A DNA stretch of 64,000 nt, from assembly GCF_008365375.1 (NCBI RefSeq), contig NZ_QOKW01000001.1:372001-436000 (forward strand). The letters are read 5' to 3'. A model generated the notes under the pieces. The model searched no databases, was not told the origin of the DNA, and was given only the letters and a program-made list of their open reading frames with translations. The number at the start of each line of letters is the position of its first letter. Within the stretch, counting starts at the first letter, position 1. Shown here piece after piece: positions 43,579-52,155 of this stretch. Both the position numbers and the translations under genes were made by a program. Source of the DNA: Roseomonas genomospecies 6 (GTDB lineage: Bacteria; Pseudomonadota; Alphaproteobacteria; Azospirillales; Azospirillaceae).

Positions 43579-46227
43579 TCAGGTGGCCGTGCGCGGCCCC
43601 CGTTCGGTGAGCGTGTCGGCCAGCGGCACGACCTTCCCCCCGTCGGCCACCACCTGAAGCTCCGGCACGTTGCCCTGGGCGTGGCGCTCGGCCAGGAGCG
43701 ACTCCAGCATCGCCTCCACCTTCGGCATGTGGACCGTCTGCTGGTCGAACGGCATCTGGATGCCCTGCTCGCGGAACTGCTCCAGGATGCGCATGCGCAG
43801 TTCGTTGCGCACCGGGATGATGTGCTCGGTGTTGGCGACGAAGCAGCGCAGCTCGAACTCCGGGCCGCTCGGGCCGAAGTCGCGGAACATCACGATCGGC
43901 TCCGGGTTGCGCAGCACCTGGGCATGGCCGTAACCGATCCTCAGCAGCAGCGCGTAGACCTGCCGCGCGTCGGTGTCGTAGGTGACGCGGACCTTGATCT
44001 CGATGCGGGTCGTCTTGTCCTTCAGCGTCCAGTTCACCACCGCCTTTGAGATGAACTCCGAGTTCGGGATGATGACGGAGGCGCGCTGGAAGGTCTGGAT
44101 CTCCGTCGCGCGCACGCTGATGCGGCGCACCGTGCCCTCCAGCCCGTTGACGACCACCCAGTCGCCCACCTTCACCGGCCGTTCCACCAGCATGATGAGG
44201 CCGGAGATGAAATTGCTGACGACGTTCTGAAGGCCGAAGCCGATACCCACCGACAGGGCCGACGCGATCATGGCGAGGCTCGACAGGTCGAGGCCCAGCG
44301 TGCCGACCGACATCAGCACCGCCATGGTGGTGCCCAGATAGCCGACGCCCATGCGGATGGAGTTGCGCACGCCGTCGTCCATGTTGACGCGGCCCAGGAT
44401 GCGCTCGTCGAGCTGGCGCTGGATGAAGCGCGTCACCGCGATGACGACGCCCAGCACCATCAGAGCCGACATGATGTCGCCCGGCGCGATGCGCACGCCG
44501 CCCACCGTGACGCCGCTGAGGAAGCCGTCGGCCAGCCCCTTCATCTCCGACAGGGTCATGCCGGTCAGCGGCAGCAGGAAGAAGGCCGCCACGGTCAGCA
44601 GCAGCCCGTCGATCACCGTCCGCCCGGCCTGCCCCAGCATCCGGCGGCCCCGGTCGGTGGCGATCACGATGTCGCGCACCTCCGCCACCTGCCCGCTGCC
44701 GCGCTCCAGCAGGACGCACAGAAGCTCGCGCAGGACGCCGCGCGCCACCAGCAGCACCCCGCCGATGATGAGCGTGGTCAGCATCAGCTTCGAGGCGTAG
44801 ATCGCCCCCACGAGATAGCCGGCGCCCGAGGCCGCCAGCGCGGCGAGCGCGACCGCCCCGATCAGCAGGCGCAGCCGCAGCCCGACGACCCGCGGTCGGG
44901 CCGGCGGCGCCTCCGTCACCTCGTCGGCGGGGGATGCCGGGACGGGCGGGGGCAGCGTGACGTCCAGTCCGGCGCCCGGCCCGGGATCGTCCGGGCATCC
45001 GCAGTCGTCGGTCGCATCCGCCTCCGACGGCGGGGCGGCGAGCCAGAGATGGTCGGGGAACAGGAACAGCAGCGACACGGCGATCAGCGCCATGGCGCCG
45101 AATCCGGCGACCGATCGCAGCTCCGGCGGGGTGAACATGCCCTCCGCCAGGGCGACGCCCGTGCCGGCCAGCGCCAGCCCCACCATGGCGAGCGGGACGC
45201 GGCGGACCAGACGGCGCGCGCTGTCCGGGTCGAGGTTGGCGAGCTGCCAGGACGGATGGTCGGGCGCCAGGGTGGCGCGGGCGACTCCGGTCACCAGGAA
45301 GAAGGCCGTCAGGCCGCCGGATACCCCCACCATCAGCGCGGTCAGCGGCCCGGCGTCCGCCGCGTCGCGCAGCAGCCCCACCAGGGCGCCGGACAGCACC
45401 AGGATCGGCACCAGCGGCACAAGGCAACGGGCCAGCGCCTCAACCGCCATCGCCACCACGCGCTGGCGGTAGCCGGGGCGCTCCTCCAGCGCCCGGTGGC
45501 CGTAGCGGCGCAGCAGCACCCGGCGCACCGGCCAGGCGACCAGGAACAGGATGGCGGCGAGCGCGCCCAGCCCATACAGCCGATCGCGCCACTCCACGTC
45601 CGCCATCACGATGCCGAAGGCCCGCCCGATGCGCTCCTGCACATAGGCCACCTGCTCCGGCAGGGCGGCCCAGGTGGCGGGAAGCAGCGGCACGGGGCCG
45701 CGCCGGACGATCTGCTCGGTGAGCTGGGTCATGCGCTGGTCGGCGGCGGTGCGCAGCAGGATGTCGGCGCGGGTGACGATCAGCTCGGTCTGCTTGGTCC
45801 GCCCCTCGACCTCCGCGATGGTCTGGGACAGGCGCTTGCGCTCCGCCGCGATTCCCGCCTCCTCCGGCGGGGCGCCCTGGGCCGGCGGCGGACCCAGCGC
45901 GTCCAGCATCCGCTGCGCGGTGTCCCGTGCGGCGACCGCACCGGCCCCGGCTTCCCGCGCCTCCTGCTGGATCTTCGCGAGATCGGCGCGCAGCGTCTCG
46001 TACTCGGTGTTCGCCAGATCGCCCCCGGCGATGCGGTTGGCCGCCTTCTCCAAGGCATTCCGCCATTGCGGCAGCCGGGTCTTGAAGTCCGCCGCCGCTT
46101 CCGTCGCCGGGGCGGCGTTCTGCGCCAGGGCGGATGGAACGACCGCGCCCGCCGCGAGCGCGCTGCACAGCATCCAGGCCATCAGCAACTGGCCGACCCG
46201 GCGGCGAAAGGCGGAGGAAATCTGCAT
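43579..46227 (-). CDS. large mechanosensitive channel of the MscS/DUF3772 type
   Basis: An 882-residue inner-membrane channel. A signal peptide (cut near SALA-QN) is followed by a periplasmic coiled-coil region with the DUF3772-like segment (residues about 45-190). About ten membrane helices come next. The C-terminal MscS core has the pore helix VGIGFGLQNVVSNFISGLIMLVERPVKVGD and the beta domain (VRRISVRATEIQTFQRASVIIPNSEFIS). It should open on membrane tension and release solutes. ATG 46227 is adjacent to a GTG at 46230; either may be used. A TGTCAC-N6-GTGACA palindrome lies about 105 bp upstream. Confidence 0.93.
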   Translation of the reverse strand: MQISSAFRRRVGQLLMAWMLCSALAAGAVVPSALAQNAAPATEAAADFKTRLPQWRNALEKAANRIAGGDLANTEYETLRADLAKIQQEAREAGAGAVAARDTAQRMLDALGPPPAQGAPPEEAGIAAERKRLSQTIAEVEGRTKQTELIVTRADILLRTAADQRMTQLTEQIVRRGPVPLLPATWAALPEQVAYVQERIGRAFGIVMADVEWRDRLYGLGALAAILFLVAWPVRRVLLRRYGHRALEERPGYRQRVVAMAVEALARCLVPLVPILVLSGALVGLLRDAADAGPLTALMVGVSGGLTAFFLVTGVARATLAPDHPSWQLANLDPDSARRLVRRVPLAMVGLALAGTGVALAEGMFTPPELRSVAGFGAMALIAVSLLFLFPDHLWLAAPPSEADATDDCGCPDDPGPGAGLDVTLPPPVPASPADEVTEAPPARPRVVGLRLRLLIGAVALAALAASGAGYLVGAIYASKLMLTTLIIGGVLLVARGVLRELLCVLLERGSGQVAEVRDIVIATDRGRRMLGQAGRTVIDGLLLTVAAFFLLPLTGMTLSEMKGLADGFLSGVTVGGVRIAPGDIMSALMVLGVVIAVTRFIQRQLDERILGRVNMDDGVRNSIRMGVGYLGTTMAVLMSVGTLGLDLSSLAMIASALSVGIGFGLQNVVSNFISGLIMLVERPVKVGDWVVVNGLEGTVRRISVRATEIQTFQRASVIIPNSEFISKAVVNWTLKDKTTRIEIKVRVTYDTDARQVYALLLRIGYGHAQVLRNPEPIVMFRDFGPSGPEFELRCFVANTEHIIPVRNELRMRILEQFREQGIQMPFDQQTVHMPKVEAMLESLLAERHAQGNVPELQVVADGGKVVPLADTLTERGPRTAT

Positions 46228-46329
46228 CACCGTTCGAAATCTCTTCGTTGTCGAAAGGCTGTGATCCCGGCGGTGCGGGAAAAGGGATACCTATACTCTT
46301 CGTCGTCGCGGCAAAAGTATGACGCACCG

Positions 46330-46347
46330 TGTCACCAGGATGTGACA
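46330..46347. promoter_or_regulatory. inverted repeat TGTCAC-N6-GTGACA
   Basis: Perfect six-base arms spaced by six bases, about 105 bp upstream of the MscS-type gene. It has the geometry of a CRP-class site but not the sequence (which would be TGTGA-N6-TCACA). Possible operator; no regulator assigned. Confidence 0.3.
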
Positions 46348-46511
46348 GCGGGGCCGAGGGCGGAAAATGGGGGCGGAGGGAGAGAGGGAGGGCAGAGTCG
46401 GACCGGCGAATCAACCATACGTTACGTTGTGACATTGAGCGCGAGTCGCAACCAAAGCTCGACTCCCCCTATCGAAAGAGGTAAGTCTTTGGGACCGAGA
46501 CCGTTGGGCGG

Positions 46512-46718
46512 GTGATCCCCTTGTGCCAGTTTGCGACCCCGGAATGCGGTTACGCCTGTCGTGCCATCAGGCTCGTCCGCGAACACAGCCGCGGCCCCGT
46601 GGGGCTGGACGCACGCGCCTACCTGATCCGGGTCGAACGCCGGTTGATGCAGTTCCATTGCAGCGCTCCGCTGGGCATCCCGCTGGACGTGCAGGTTCCC
46701 CGCGAAGCCGCCGAGTGA
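46512..46718 (+). CDS. possible small cysteine-containing protein
   Basis: A 68-codon frame from GTG 46512 with mostly G/C-ending codons and four cysteines (CQFATPECGYACRA and FHCSAP). No good ribosome-binding site is seen, and it overlaps a frame on the other strand. It could be a real small gene or chance; I lean slightly towards real on codon use. Confidence 0.4.
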   Translation: MIPLCQFATPECGYACRAIRLVREHSRGPVGLDARAYLIRVERRLMQFHCSAPLGIPLDVQVPREAAE

Positions 46719-46753
46719 TCGGATAACGGTTCCGGCCGGGCGTTTCCGGCCCG

Positions 46754-46972
46754 TCAGTCCCGGCCCGCGGGAGAGTCCGGGCGGCTCCGATCCGGTTCGC
46801 CGCTCCGGTCACGCTCCCCATCCCCGCCCCGGCCCCCGCCCTGGCCCCCGGCCCGATCCGAGGACGCCTCGTCCCGCTCCCTCTGGCGCTGCCATTGGTC
46901 GAACTTCTCGGGATCGGTCACCAGATCGATGACGGTCGGCTTCCGGTTGCCGTCGTCGCGCTGTGCGGGCAT
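46754..46972 (-). CDS. small hydrophilic hypothetical protein
   Basis: A 72-residue protein starting MPAQRDDGNRKPTVIDLVTD. The first half looks structured (DLVTDPEKFDQWQRQRERDE), the second half is a low-complexity Gly/Arg/Asp tail. GGAGG precedes ATG 46972 at good spacing, which supports it as a gene. No function recognised; it converges with the frame at 46512. Confidence 0.6.
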   Translation of the reverse strand: MPAQRDDGNRKPTVIDLVTDPEKFDQWQRQRERDEASSDRAGGQGGGRGGDGERDRSGEPDRSRPDSPAGRD

Positions 46973-47164
46973 GAACACCTCCATCGCTGCACCACACCTG
47001 TCCTTTCGCATCATCAACAGCGCAAAGGGCCCGGCGCACCAAGCCCCGCAAGGGGAGAACCCCGCAAGCACAGCCCTGCTCCTTTGGCGTCCTGTTTTTG
47101 ACACAGCACGCCCCCGGACGAATCCTTAGCCTGCGACGAAGATCAACACACGGTCGGAGGCGGA

Positions 47165-47392
47165 ATGCTGCGGTTGGGAACACGGGTGAGGTATGCGGGG
47201 CAGGACGCTCTCGTCGTCGCACGGACCCTTGCCGGTGAGCCGACCTACGACATCCGTCTGGCCGATGGCCGTCTCATCAAATACGCCGCCGAAAGCGATC
47301 TGGAGCTGGTCGAGGGGGAGGAATCCCAGCCCCCGTCCGCATCGGCGCGCCCATCCGGCTCCGGCGGCTCCAATACGGGGGGTATGCTGTGA
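47165..47392 (+). CDS. small hypothetical protein, SH3/KOW-like N-terminus
   Basis: A 75-residue protein. The start MLRLGTRVRYAGQDALVVAR followed by YDIRLADGRLIKYAAESDLELV looks like a short beta barrel of the SH3 type, as in proteins that bind nucleic acid or other proteins; this is only a shape impression. The tail is Ser/Gly-rich. GGAGG precedes the ATG. Its stop overlaps the next gene (GTGA), so the two are co-translated. Confidence 0.65.
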   Translation: MLRLGTRVRYAGQDALVVARTLAGEPTYDIRLADGRLIKYAAESDLELVEGEESQPPSASARPSGSGGSNTGGML

Positions 47393-47745
47393 CCCGCGAC
47401 GACTTCCCCTATTCGCTCCAGCCCTACGCGATGCCCGACGACGGCGGCGACGGCACGCAGGTGTGCGACGGTTGGACCCTGGTGCTCTTCCGCGCCGCCG
47501 ACGAGGCGGAGCGGCTGTGGTTCCGCGACCACGGCTTCGCCATGGAAGGCCGCCGCTGGGTCCGCCACGCGCCGCCCCCGAACGCCGAGGCGGAGGCCGC
47601 GGACGTCGGCGACACCCCCGAGGACGGGACTCCGGACGACCGGGAGCCCGACGAGACGGCTCATGACGAGACGGCCCCCGACGAGACGGCGCATGACGAT
47701 AAGGCACCCAAGGCCGGCGGCCCCGCGCCGGACGTCGCCGCCTGA
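47389..47745 (+). CDS. hypothetical protein with acidic repeat tail
   Basis: A 118-residue protein from GTG 47389, overlapping the previous stop by 4 bp. The N-terminal 65 residues (VCDGWTLVLFRAADEAERLW; FRDHGFAMEGRRWVR) look folded. The tail is made of DETAHDETAPDETAHDD repeats encoded by 15-bp units. No signal or membrane segment. It may belong with the large membrane protein that starts 66 bp downstream. Confidence 0.65.
   Translation: MTRDDFPYSLQPYAMPDDGGDGTQVCDGWTLVLFRAADEAERLWFRDHGFAMEGRRWVRHAPPPNAEAEAADVGDTPEDGTPDDREPDETAHDETAPDETAHDDKAPKAGGPAPDVAA
47650..47709 (+). repeat. 15-bp tandem repeat in coding sequence
   Basis: Four units, the first three sharing GACGAGACGGC, the fourth degenerate. 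Each adds five residues (DETAH or DETAP) to the acidic tail of the 118-residue protein. In-frame length change would alter only the tail. Confidence 0.75.
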
Positions 47746-47811
47746 CCTTCCGTTCCGGCGTCCGCGGCCTTTTCCTGTGCCGGCGCCCCTGATCGCGGAC
47801 ACGCACGCCCC

Positions 47812-49974
47812 ATGCCCGACAGCCTCGATTTCGACCGGCCCGAACTCGACGTGAACGAGTATGACCGGAACAGCCCGGGCCGGCCCGCCTCCCCGCCGTC
47901 GGCTCCGCAGGCGGCCCTGCTCCGGCGGCTGCGCCACGCCGCGTCCGGCAACGTTCCGGCCCCGGAGGGCGTGACTCTTCTCCAGGCCCAGCAGCGCGAC
48001 GTGATGGTCGGCGCCCATCTGACCCTGACCATCGATTGGGCGACGGAGGTGGAGGTCCGGCTGGGCGCGGAGATGGTGCGCTTCGCCATCTACTGCCGCA
48101 ACGCCGCCGAGCTGAACGCGACGCTGGCCCGCGACCTGGACGCCGAGGCGGCCTCGCTGGAGACGGCCCACCGCTTCGCCACGCTGCTCGGCCCGCTGGA
48201 CGAGCGGGCCGAGGCGATCTCCGCGGCGGAGGAGCCCCTGCCGCCCCTGGCGTCGCTGCGCGGCCCCTACTACCTGCACGAGGTCTGCACCGACTGCAAC
48301 GGCGGCGGGGTGCGCGCCTGCGGCGGCGAGGGCTGCCGCGGCGGCAAGACCCGATGCACCCACACCCCCACCGCCGAGGCGCCGGAATGCGCGGAGTGCG
48401 GCGGGCGCGGCCAGCACCGCTGCCCGGTCTGCGTGGGCGCCGGGGTGGTCGCCTGCACGACCTGCGGCGGTGTCGGGCAGTTCACCCACATCCACCACCC
48501 CCGCCTGACGGCCCACCCGTCCTGCAGCCTGACCGCTCCCCCGGATGCCCCGGCGGCGGTGCGGATGGCGCTGGAGGAGGCCGGCTTCGCCCGCTTCGCG
48601 GCGCTGGCCAACCCCGCACCCGCCACGATCCGCCATTCCGGCACGCAGCTTCTCCACCAGCGCAGCGGCACGCTGACGGTGGTCGCGCTGTCCTGCGAAT
48701 GCGACGGCGTGCCGTTCGAAATCGAAACGGTCGGGCCGGACGCCGAGGCCGCCGCGCTGCCGCCCTTCCTCGACACGGTGCTGGCCCCGGTGCTGGCGCG
48801 CATCCGGGCCTTGCCGCCCGCGGACGCCTTCGCCCTGGCCGGAGCCTATCGCCTGACCCGGTCGGTCGCCGAAGCGGTTCTGGAGGGGCGGGAGCCCGAC
48901 GCCGCTGCGATCCTGGCCGACCATGAGGGCTGCGTCAGCCGCGCCTTCGTGATGGAAACCGCCGCCGTCCTGGCGGAACGCTTCGCCGAGACCAGCCGCA
49001 CCGCCGTGGCGCGGAGCTGGATCGCCGCGGCGGGGGGGCTCGCTCTGCTCCTGCTGCTGGTGGCCGGGGTGGACGCTCCGGCGCTGCTGACCGGAGCGAC
49101 GGCGGAGCAGCCCGCGCCGTTGCCGCTGCGGCTGGGCTGGGACATCGGGGTTCCCGTCGCCGCGGGGCTCGCCCTGTGGGCGCTGGTCCGCGGGGTGGTG
49201 CGCGGCGCGCTGGGCGCCGTATTCGGCGGACCGGTCCGCGCGCCGGACCAGGGGTCCTGGCCGCTCGTCCTGCTCTCCGCCGCGGCGGTGGTCCATCTCG
49301 GTCTGCTGACGCTGTGGAACGGCGGTCCGGGCTTCAGCCGGCTGAACCACCGGCTGGACGTGGAGGCCATCACCCAGGGCCGCGCCCCCCTGCCCGCCCC
49401 GCGCGTTCTGACGCCGGAGGAGCGCGTCATGGCCGCGCAGCGGGCGCTGGCCCGGCTGGGGCGCTACGACGGCGCCATCGACGGCAAGATGGGCGAAGGC
49501 ACGCGGACCGGGCTCGCCAGTCTGACCGGGCTGGTGGACACGCCGCCGGGCGTGGCGCCGGAGGACCCGCTGGATCTCGCGGTCGCCATCGCCGCCGACC
49601 GGGTGGCCGTCGACATCCGAACCCCGGAACTGCTGGTCGGACCGGGCTGGAGCAACGCCACCCGGCTGCGCATGAACCGGGACGACCAGCCCTTGGTCGC
49701 CGGGGCCTTCCTGGGGGCGCTGGCCGCCTTCGGCACCGACCGGGCCGCCGTAGGTCAGAATGGGGCGGGTCAGAATAGGGCGGGTCAGGACTGGACGTCG
49801 GGCGACGGGCTGCGCACCGGGCGGATCACCGTGACGGGCCGCATCGCCGACCCGAAGGAGCGCGGGCGCCTGTGCTTCGCGCTGACCCATGTCGTGACCA
49901 CGCCCGCCGGACGGGATACCGGCGCGCCGCTGCGCACCTGCCGGACCGCCGGGAATTGGACGCTGGAGGAGTGA
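47812..49974 (+). CDS. membrane protein with DnaJ-like Cys-rich domain and peptidoglycan-binding-like domain
   Basis: A 720-residue protein of unusual layout. Residues 1-150 are a soluble N-terminal region. Residues 159-221 hold four CxxC pairs, CTDCNGGG, CAECGGRG, CPVCVGAG and CTTCGGVG, with three more cysteines between, as in the zinc-binding domain of DnaJ. Three membrane helices lie at about 403-421, 444-461 and 483-502. Residues 534-575 (MAAQRALARLGRYDGAIDGKMGEGTRTGL) resemble PG_binding_1 and would be periplasmic. It has no J-domain. No Shine-Dalgarno is obvious before ATG 47812. Function unknown; zinc binding and cell-wall contact are inferred. Confidence 0.8.
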   Translation: MPDSLDFDRPELDVNEYDRNSPGRPASPPSAPQAALLRRLRHAASGNVPAPEGVTLLQAQQRDVMVGAHLTLTIDWATEVEVRLGAEMVRFAIYCRNAAELNATLARDLDAEAASLETAHRFATLLGPLDERAEAISAAEEPLPPLASLRGPYYLHEVCTDCNGGGVRACGGEGCRGGKTRCTHTPTAEAPECAECGGRGQHRCPVCVGAGVVACTTCGGVGQFTHIHHPRLTAHPSCSLTAPPDAPAAVRMALEEAGFARFAALANPAPATIRHSGTQLLHQRSGTLTVVALSCECDGVPFEIETVGPDAEAAALPPFLDTVLAPVLARIRALPPADAFALAGAYRLTRSVAEAVLEGREPDAAAILADHEGCVSRAFVMETAAVLAERFAETSRTAVARSWIAAAGGLALLLLLVAGVDAPALLTGATAEQPAPLPLRLGWDIGVPVAAGLALWALVRGVVRGALGAVFGGPVRAPDQGSWPLVLLSAAAVVHLGLLTLWNGGPGFSRLNHRLDVEAITQGRAPLPAPRVLTPEERVMAAQRALARLGRYDGAIDGKMGEGTRTGLASLTGLVDTPPGVAPEDPLDLAVAIAADRVAVDIRTPELLVGPGWSNATRLRMNRDDQPLVAGAFLGALAAFGTDRAAVGQNGAGQNRAGQDWTSGDGLRTGRITVTGRIADPKERGRLCFALTHVVTTPAGRDTGAPLRTCRTAGNWTLEE
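49753..49797 (+). repeat. 15-bp tandem repeat in coding sequence
   Basis: Units GGTCAGAATGGGGCG, GGTCAGAATAGGGCG and a diverged GGTCAGGACTGGACG encode GQNGA, GQNRA and GQDWT in the periplasmic tail of the 720-residue protein. The frame is kept. Confidence 0.75.
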
Positions 49975-50002
49975 GGGAAAGGCCCCGCTGCGTGCGGGCA
50001 TG

Positions 50003-50031
50003 AAAAAGGGGCCTGAGAAGGCCCCGCTTTT
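50003..50031. terminator. bidirectional intrinsic terminator
   Basis: GGGGCC pairs with GGCCCC around TGAGAA (50008-50025). The + strand side is followed by GCTTTTC and the minus side by five T residues (AAAAA at 50003-50007 on +). It ends the + strand membrane-protein gene and the minus-strand tRNA-Leu transcript. Confidence 0.85.
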
Positions 50032-50074
50032 CGAAACTGCTTTCAACACTGTCCGGCGTTCCGCCGGAGGAAGA

Positions 50075-50161
50075 TGGTGCGGTCGAGAAGACTCGAACTT
50101 CCACAGCATTTCTGCCACAGCGACCTCAACGCTGCGCGTCTACCAATTCCGCCACGACCGC
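50075..50161 (-). tRNA. tRNA-Leu (anticodon GAG)
   Basis: An 87-nt class II tRNA read on the minus strand. The acceptor stem is GCGGTCG/CGACCGC, the anticodon arm is CAGCG-TTGAGGT-CGCTG giving GAG, and the long variable arm and T-arm (GTTCGAGTC) are clear. The 3' CCA is encoded. A TATATT hexamer (50207-50212 on the + strand) 46 bp upstream may be the -10 element. The terminator at 50003-50031 lies downstream. Confidence 0.96.
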
Positions 50162-50522
50162 GACTTCATCATCCGAATGGACCGGGCGCGAACGTCCAAC
50201 CCATTGAATATACTCACATTTCCTAGGCAGGACGTTACGCGGCGCCGCATCGGAATGCAACAACTTTCTCACCGTCGGGAGCAAGCCGCGAACAGGCCGC
50301 ACCGGCCCGCCCAAGCGCGCATCCCTGCGCGCCGCGCCCTGTTATCGCATTCCCCGCGGATAATCAAGCGGTCTCGATCCCCTGTCGAACGCGGTAGCCC
50401 CGCATCGGCAATCCTCCTTCAACTGCCGGCTTTCCAGCAAGCGGGTTCCCGTGCAATGGATAACCGGAACGACACGCCACCATCGTGGATGAAGCCCCCA
50501 ACGCCAGGAGCCGGACCGAAGA
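50162..50522. other. 361-bp gap between tRNA-Leu and the dehydrogenase gene
   Basis: Contains the probable tRNA promoter (TATATT at 50207-50212, minus strand) and the leader of the dehydrogenase gene. No attachment site, integrase remnant or further gene is seen next to the tRNA. Confidence 0.5.
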
Positions 50523-51533
50523 ATGACCACGGGCAAGCGCGCGCCGTACGTTGTCGGCATCACCGACCACATGATCCCCCCTCCGGATCTGGAGGCGGCG
50601 GTTCTGGACGGTTTCGCCGAGGTGGATTTCCTCGACACCCGGCGCGAAGCGGACCTGGACCCCGAGCGGCTCGCCCGGCTGGACGCCCTGCTGGTGTGGA
50701 GCACCCCCATCGGCCCGGCCACGGTGGCGAAGCTTCCCCGCTGCCGCGTCGTGGTGCGGTTCGGGGTCGGCTATGACAAGGTCGACGTGGCGGCGCTGGA
50801 GGCCGCGGGCATCCCCTTCTGCAACAACCCGGATTACGGGACGGAGGAGGTGGCCGACCACGCCGTTTCCCTGCTGCTCTCCCTTCAGCGCCGGTTGTGG
50901 GAGCATGACGCCCGCGCCCGCACCTACAGCACGACGTGGCAGGCCAACACGCTGACCCCGCTGCGGCGCTCCGGCGCGGCGACGGTGGGAGTCGTCGGCG
51001 TGGGGCGGATCGGCACCGCCGTGGTGAACCGGCTGAAGCCCTTCGGCTACCGCATCCTCGGCTACGACCCGCAGCAGCCCGCCGGTCATGAGAAGGCGGT
51101 CGGCTATCGCCGGGTCCGCCGGCTGGACGAGCTTCTGGCCGAGTCCGACATCGTGACCTTCCACTGCCCGCTGACGCCGGAGACCCGCGGCCTGATCGAC
51201 CGGGATTTCCTGGCGAAGCTGAAGCCTGGCGCCCTTCTGGTGAACACCGCGCGCGGCGAGATGTTCGCCGGGCTGGACCCGCTGGAGGAGGCGCTGCGCA
51301 GCGGGCGTCTGGGCGCCGTCGGCACGGACGTCCTGCCGAGCGAACCGCCGGCCCCGCATTCCTTGCTGGACGCATGGCGCAAGCGGGAGAGCTGGCTGGA
51401 AGGCCGTCTCGTGGTCACGCCCCACAACGCCTTCCATTCCGACGAGGCCGCCGTCGAGATGCGGCGCAACGCCGCCGAGACCGCCCGCCTGTTCCTGGAG
51501 GATGGGATTTTGCGCAACCGCATTCTTCCCTGA
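50523..51533 (+). CDS. D-isomer 2-hydroxyacid dehydrogenase (CtBP-like)
   Basis: A 336-residue NAD(H)-dependent dehydrogenase. The nucleotide-binding motif is GVGRIG (159-164). The catalytic arginine lies in LLVNTARGEMF and the catalytic histidine in VVTPHNAFHSD. The RFGVGYDKVDVAALEAAGI block is typical of the phosphoglycerate dehydrogenase/CtBP group. The physiological 2-hydroxy acid is unknown. The ATG sits in AAGAATGACC with weak ribosome-binding signal. A 15-bp tandem repeat follows the stop. Confidence 0.9.
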   Translation: MTTGKRAPYVVGITDHMIPPPDLEAAVLDGFAEVDFLDTRREADLDPERLARLDALLVWSTPIGPATVAKLPRCRVVVRFGVGYDKVDVAALEAAGIPFCNNPDYGTEEVADHAVSLLLSLQRRLWEHDARARTYSTTWQANTLTPLRRSGAATVGVVGVGRIGTAVVNRLKPFGYRILGYDPQQPAGHEKAVGYRRVRRLDELLAESDIVTFHCPLTPETRGLIDRDFLAKLKPGALLVNTARGEMFAGLDPLEEALRSGRLGAVGTDVLPSEPPAPHSLLDAWRKRESWLEGRLVVTPHNAFHSDEAAVEMRRNAAETARLFLEDGILRNRILP

Positions 51534-51537
51534 GTTG

Positions 51538-51582
51538 TTTGGCCCTGACCCGTTTGGCCCTGACCCGTTTGGCCCTGACCCG
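51538..51582 (+). repeat. three exact 15-bp tandem repeats
   Basis: Three exact copies of TTTGGCCCTGACCCG run head to tail in the gap between two convergent genes, with a partial fourth. The reverse complement begins CGGGTCAGG, the same core as the in-frame repeat near 49.78 kb. Confidence 0.85.
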
Positions 51583-51599
51583 TTTGGGTGGACAACCGG

Positions 51600-52028
51600 T
51601 CAATCCGGCGGAATGCCCAGCCGCAGGAGCATTTCGACCAGCGCGCTTTCTCCCACCGCCAGGGCGGCCTGGGACGGGGTGAGCCAGCGGCGCTCCCGCT
51701 GGCCCTTCTCGGGCCAGTCGTCCAGCACCTCGTCGACCTCCAGAAGGAAGACGGTAACGGCGCACAGGACCGACTTGTTGGCGCTCAGCCGCTTCATGTA
51801 ACGGAAATTGCCGAAGGGCCGGTGATCGACGGTGCCCCGCACGCCGGCCTCCTCGTACGCCTCCCGCGCCGCCATGGCGGACGGCTTCACGCCCTCCTCC
51901 GCCCACCCCTTGGGGATGATCCACCGCCTGGTTTCCCGCGACGTGACCAGCAGGACTTCCGGCCGGCCATTGCGAAGGCGAAAAGGAAGGGCGGCGTATT
52001 GGGTGGCGGGGGTGCGGTTGCTCATCAT
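51600..52028 (-). CDS. Nudix hydrolase
   Basis: A 142-residue Nudix protein that would hydrolyse a nucleoside diphosphate linked to another moiety. The box (41-63) reads GWAEEGVKPSAMAAREAYEE then AG; the REAxEEAG helix is intact, but the first conserved glutamate of the canonical box is a valine, as in some alphaproteobacterial diadenosine or inositol-pyrophosphate hydrolase-like members. Start ATG 52028 or 52025; no clear ribosome-binding site. It converges with the dehydrogenase gene across the 15-bp repeat. Confidence 0.9.
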   Translation of the reverse strand: MMSNRTPATQYAALPFRLRNGRPEVLLVTSRETRRWIIPKGWAEEGVKPSAMAAREAYEEAGVRGTVDHRPFGNFRYMKRLSANKSVLCAVTVFLLEVDEVLDDWPEKGQRERRWLTPSQAALAVGESALVEMLLRLGIPPD

Positions 52029-52155
52029 GTCCAAGTGGGAAAGCCGGGCCCGCGATCCAACTCGGCTGAACCGGATGGCGGGATGATCTCTTGTGTGACG
52101 ATGGGCGCCGGTGGTCCGTGCCGCCCATCGTTACAATGATCATCTCCTATTAACG

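Noticed and set aside
50075-50522. Integrated element attached to tRNA-Leu
   Set aside because: No integrase, no repeated tRNA 3' end and no change of composition are seen on either side.
51538-51582. CRISPR array
   Set aside because: The 15-bp units are contiguous with no spacers, and no cas genes occur in the window.
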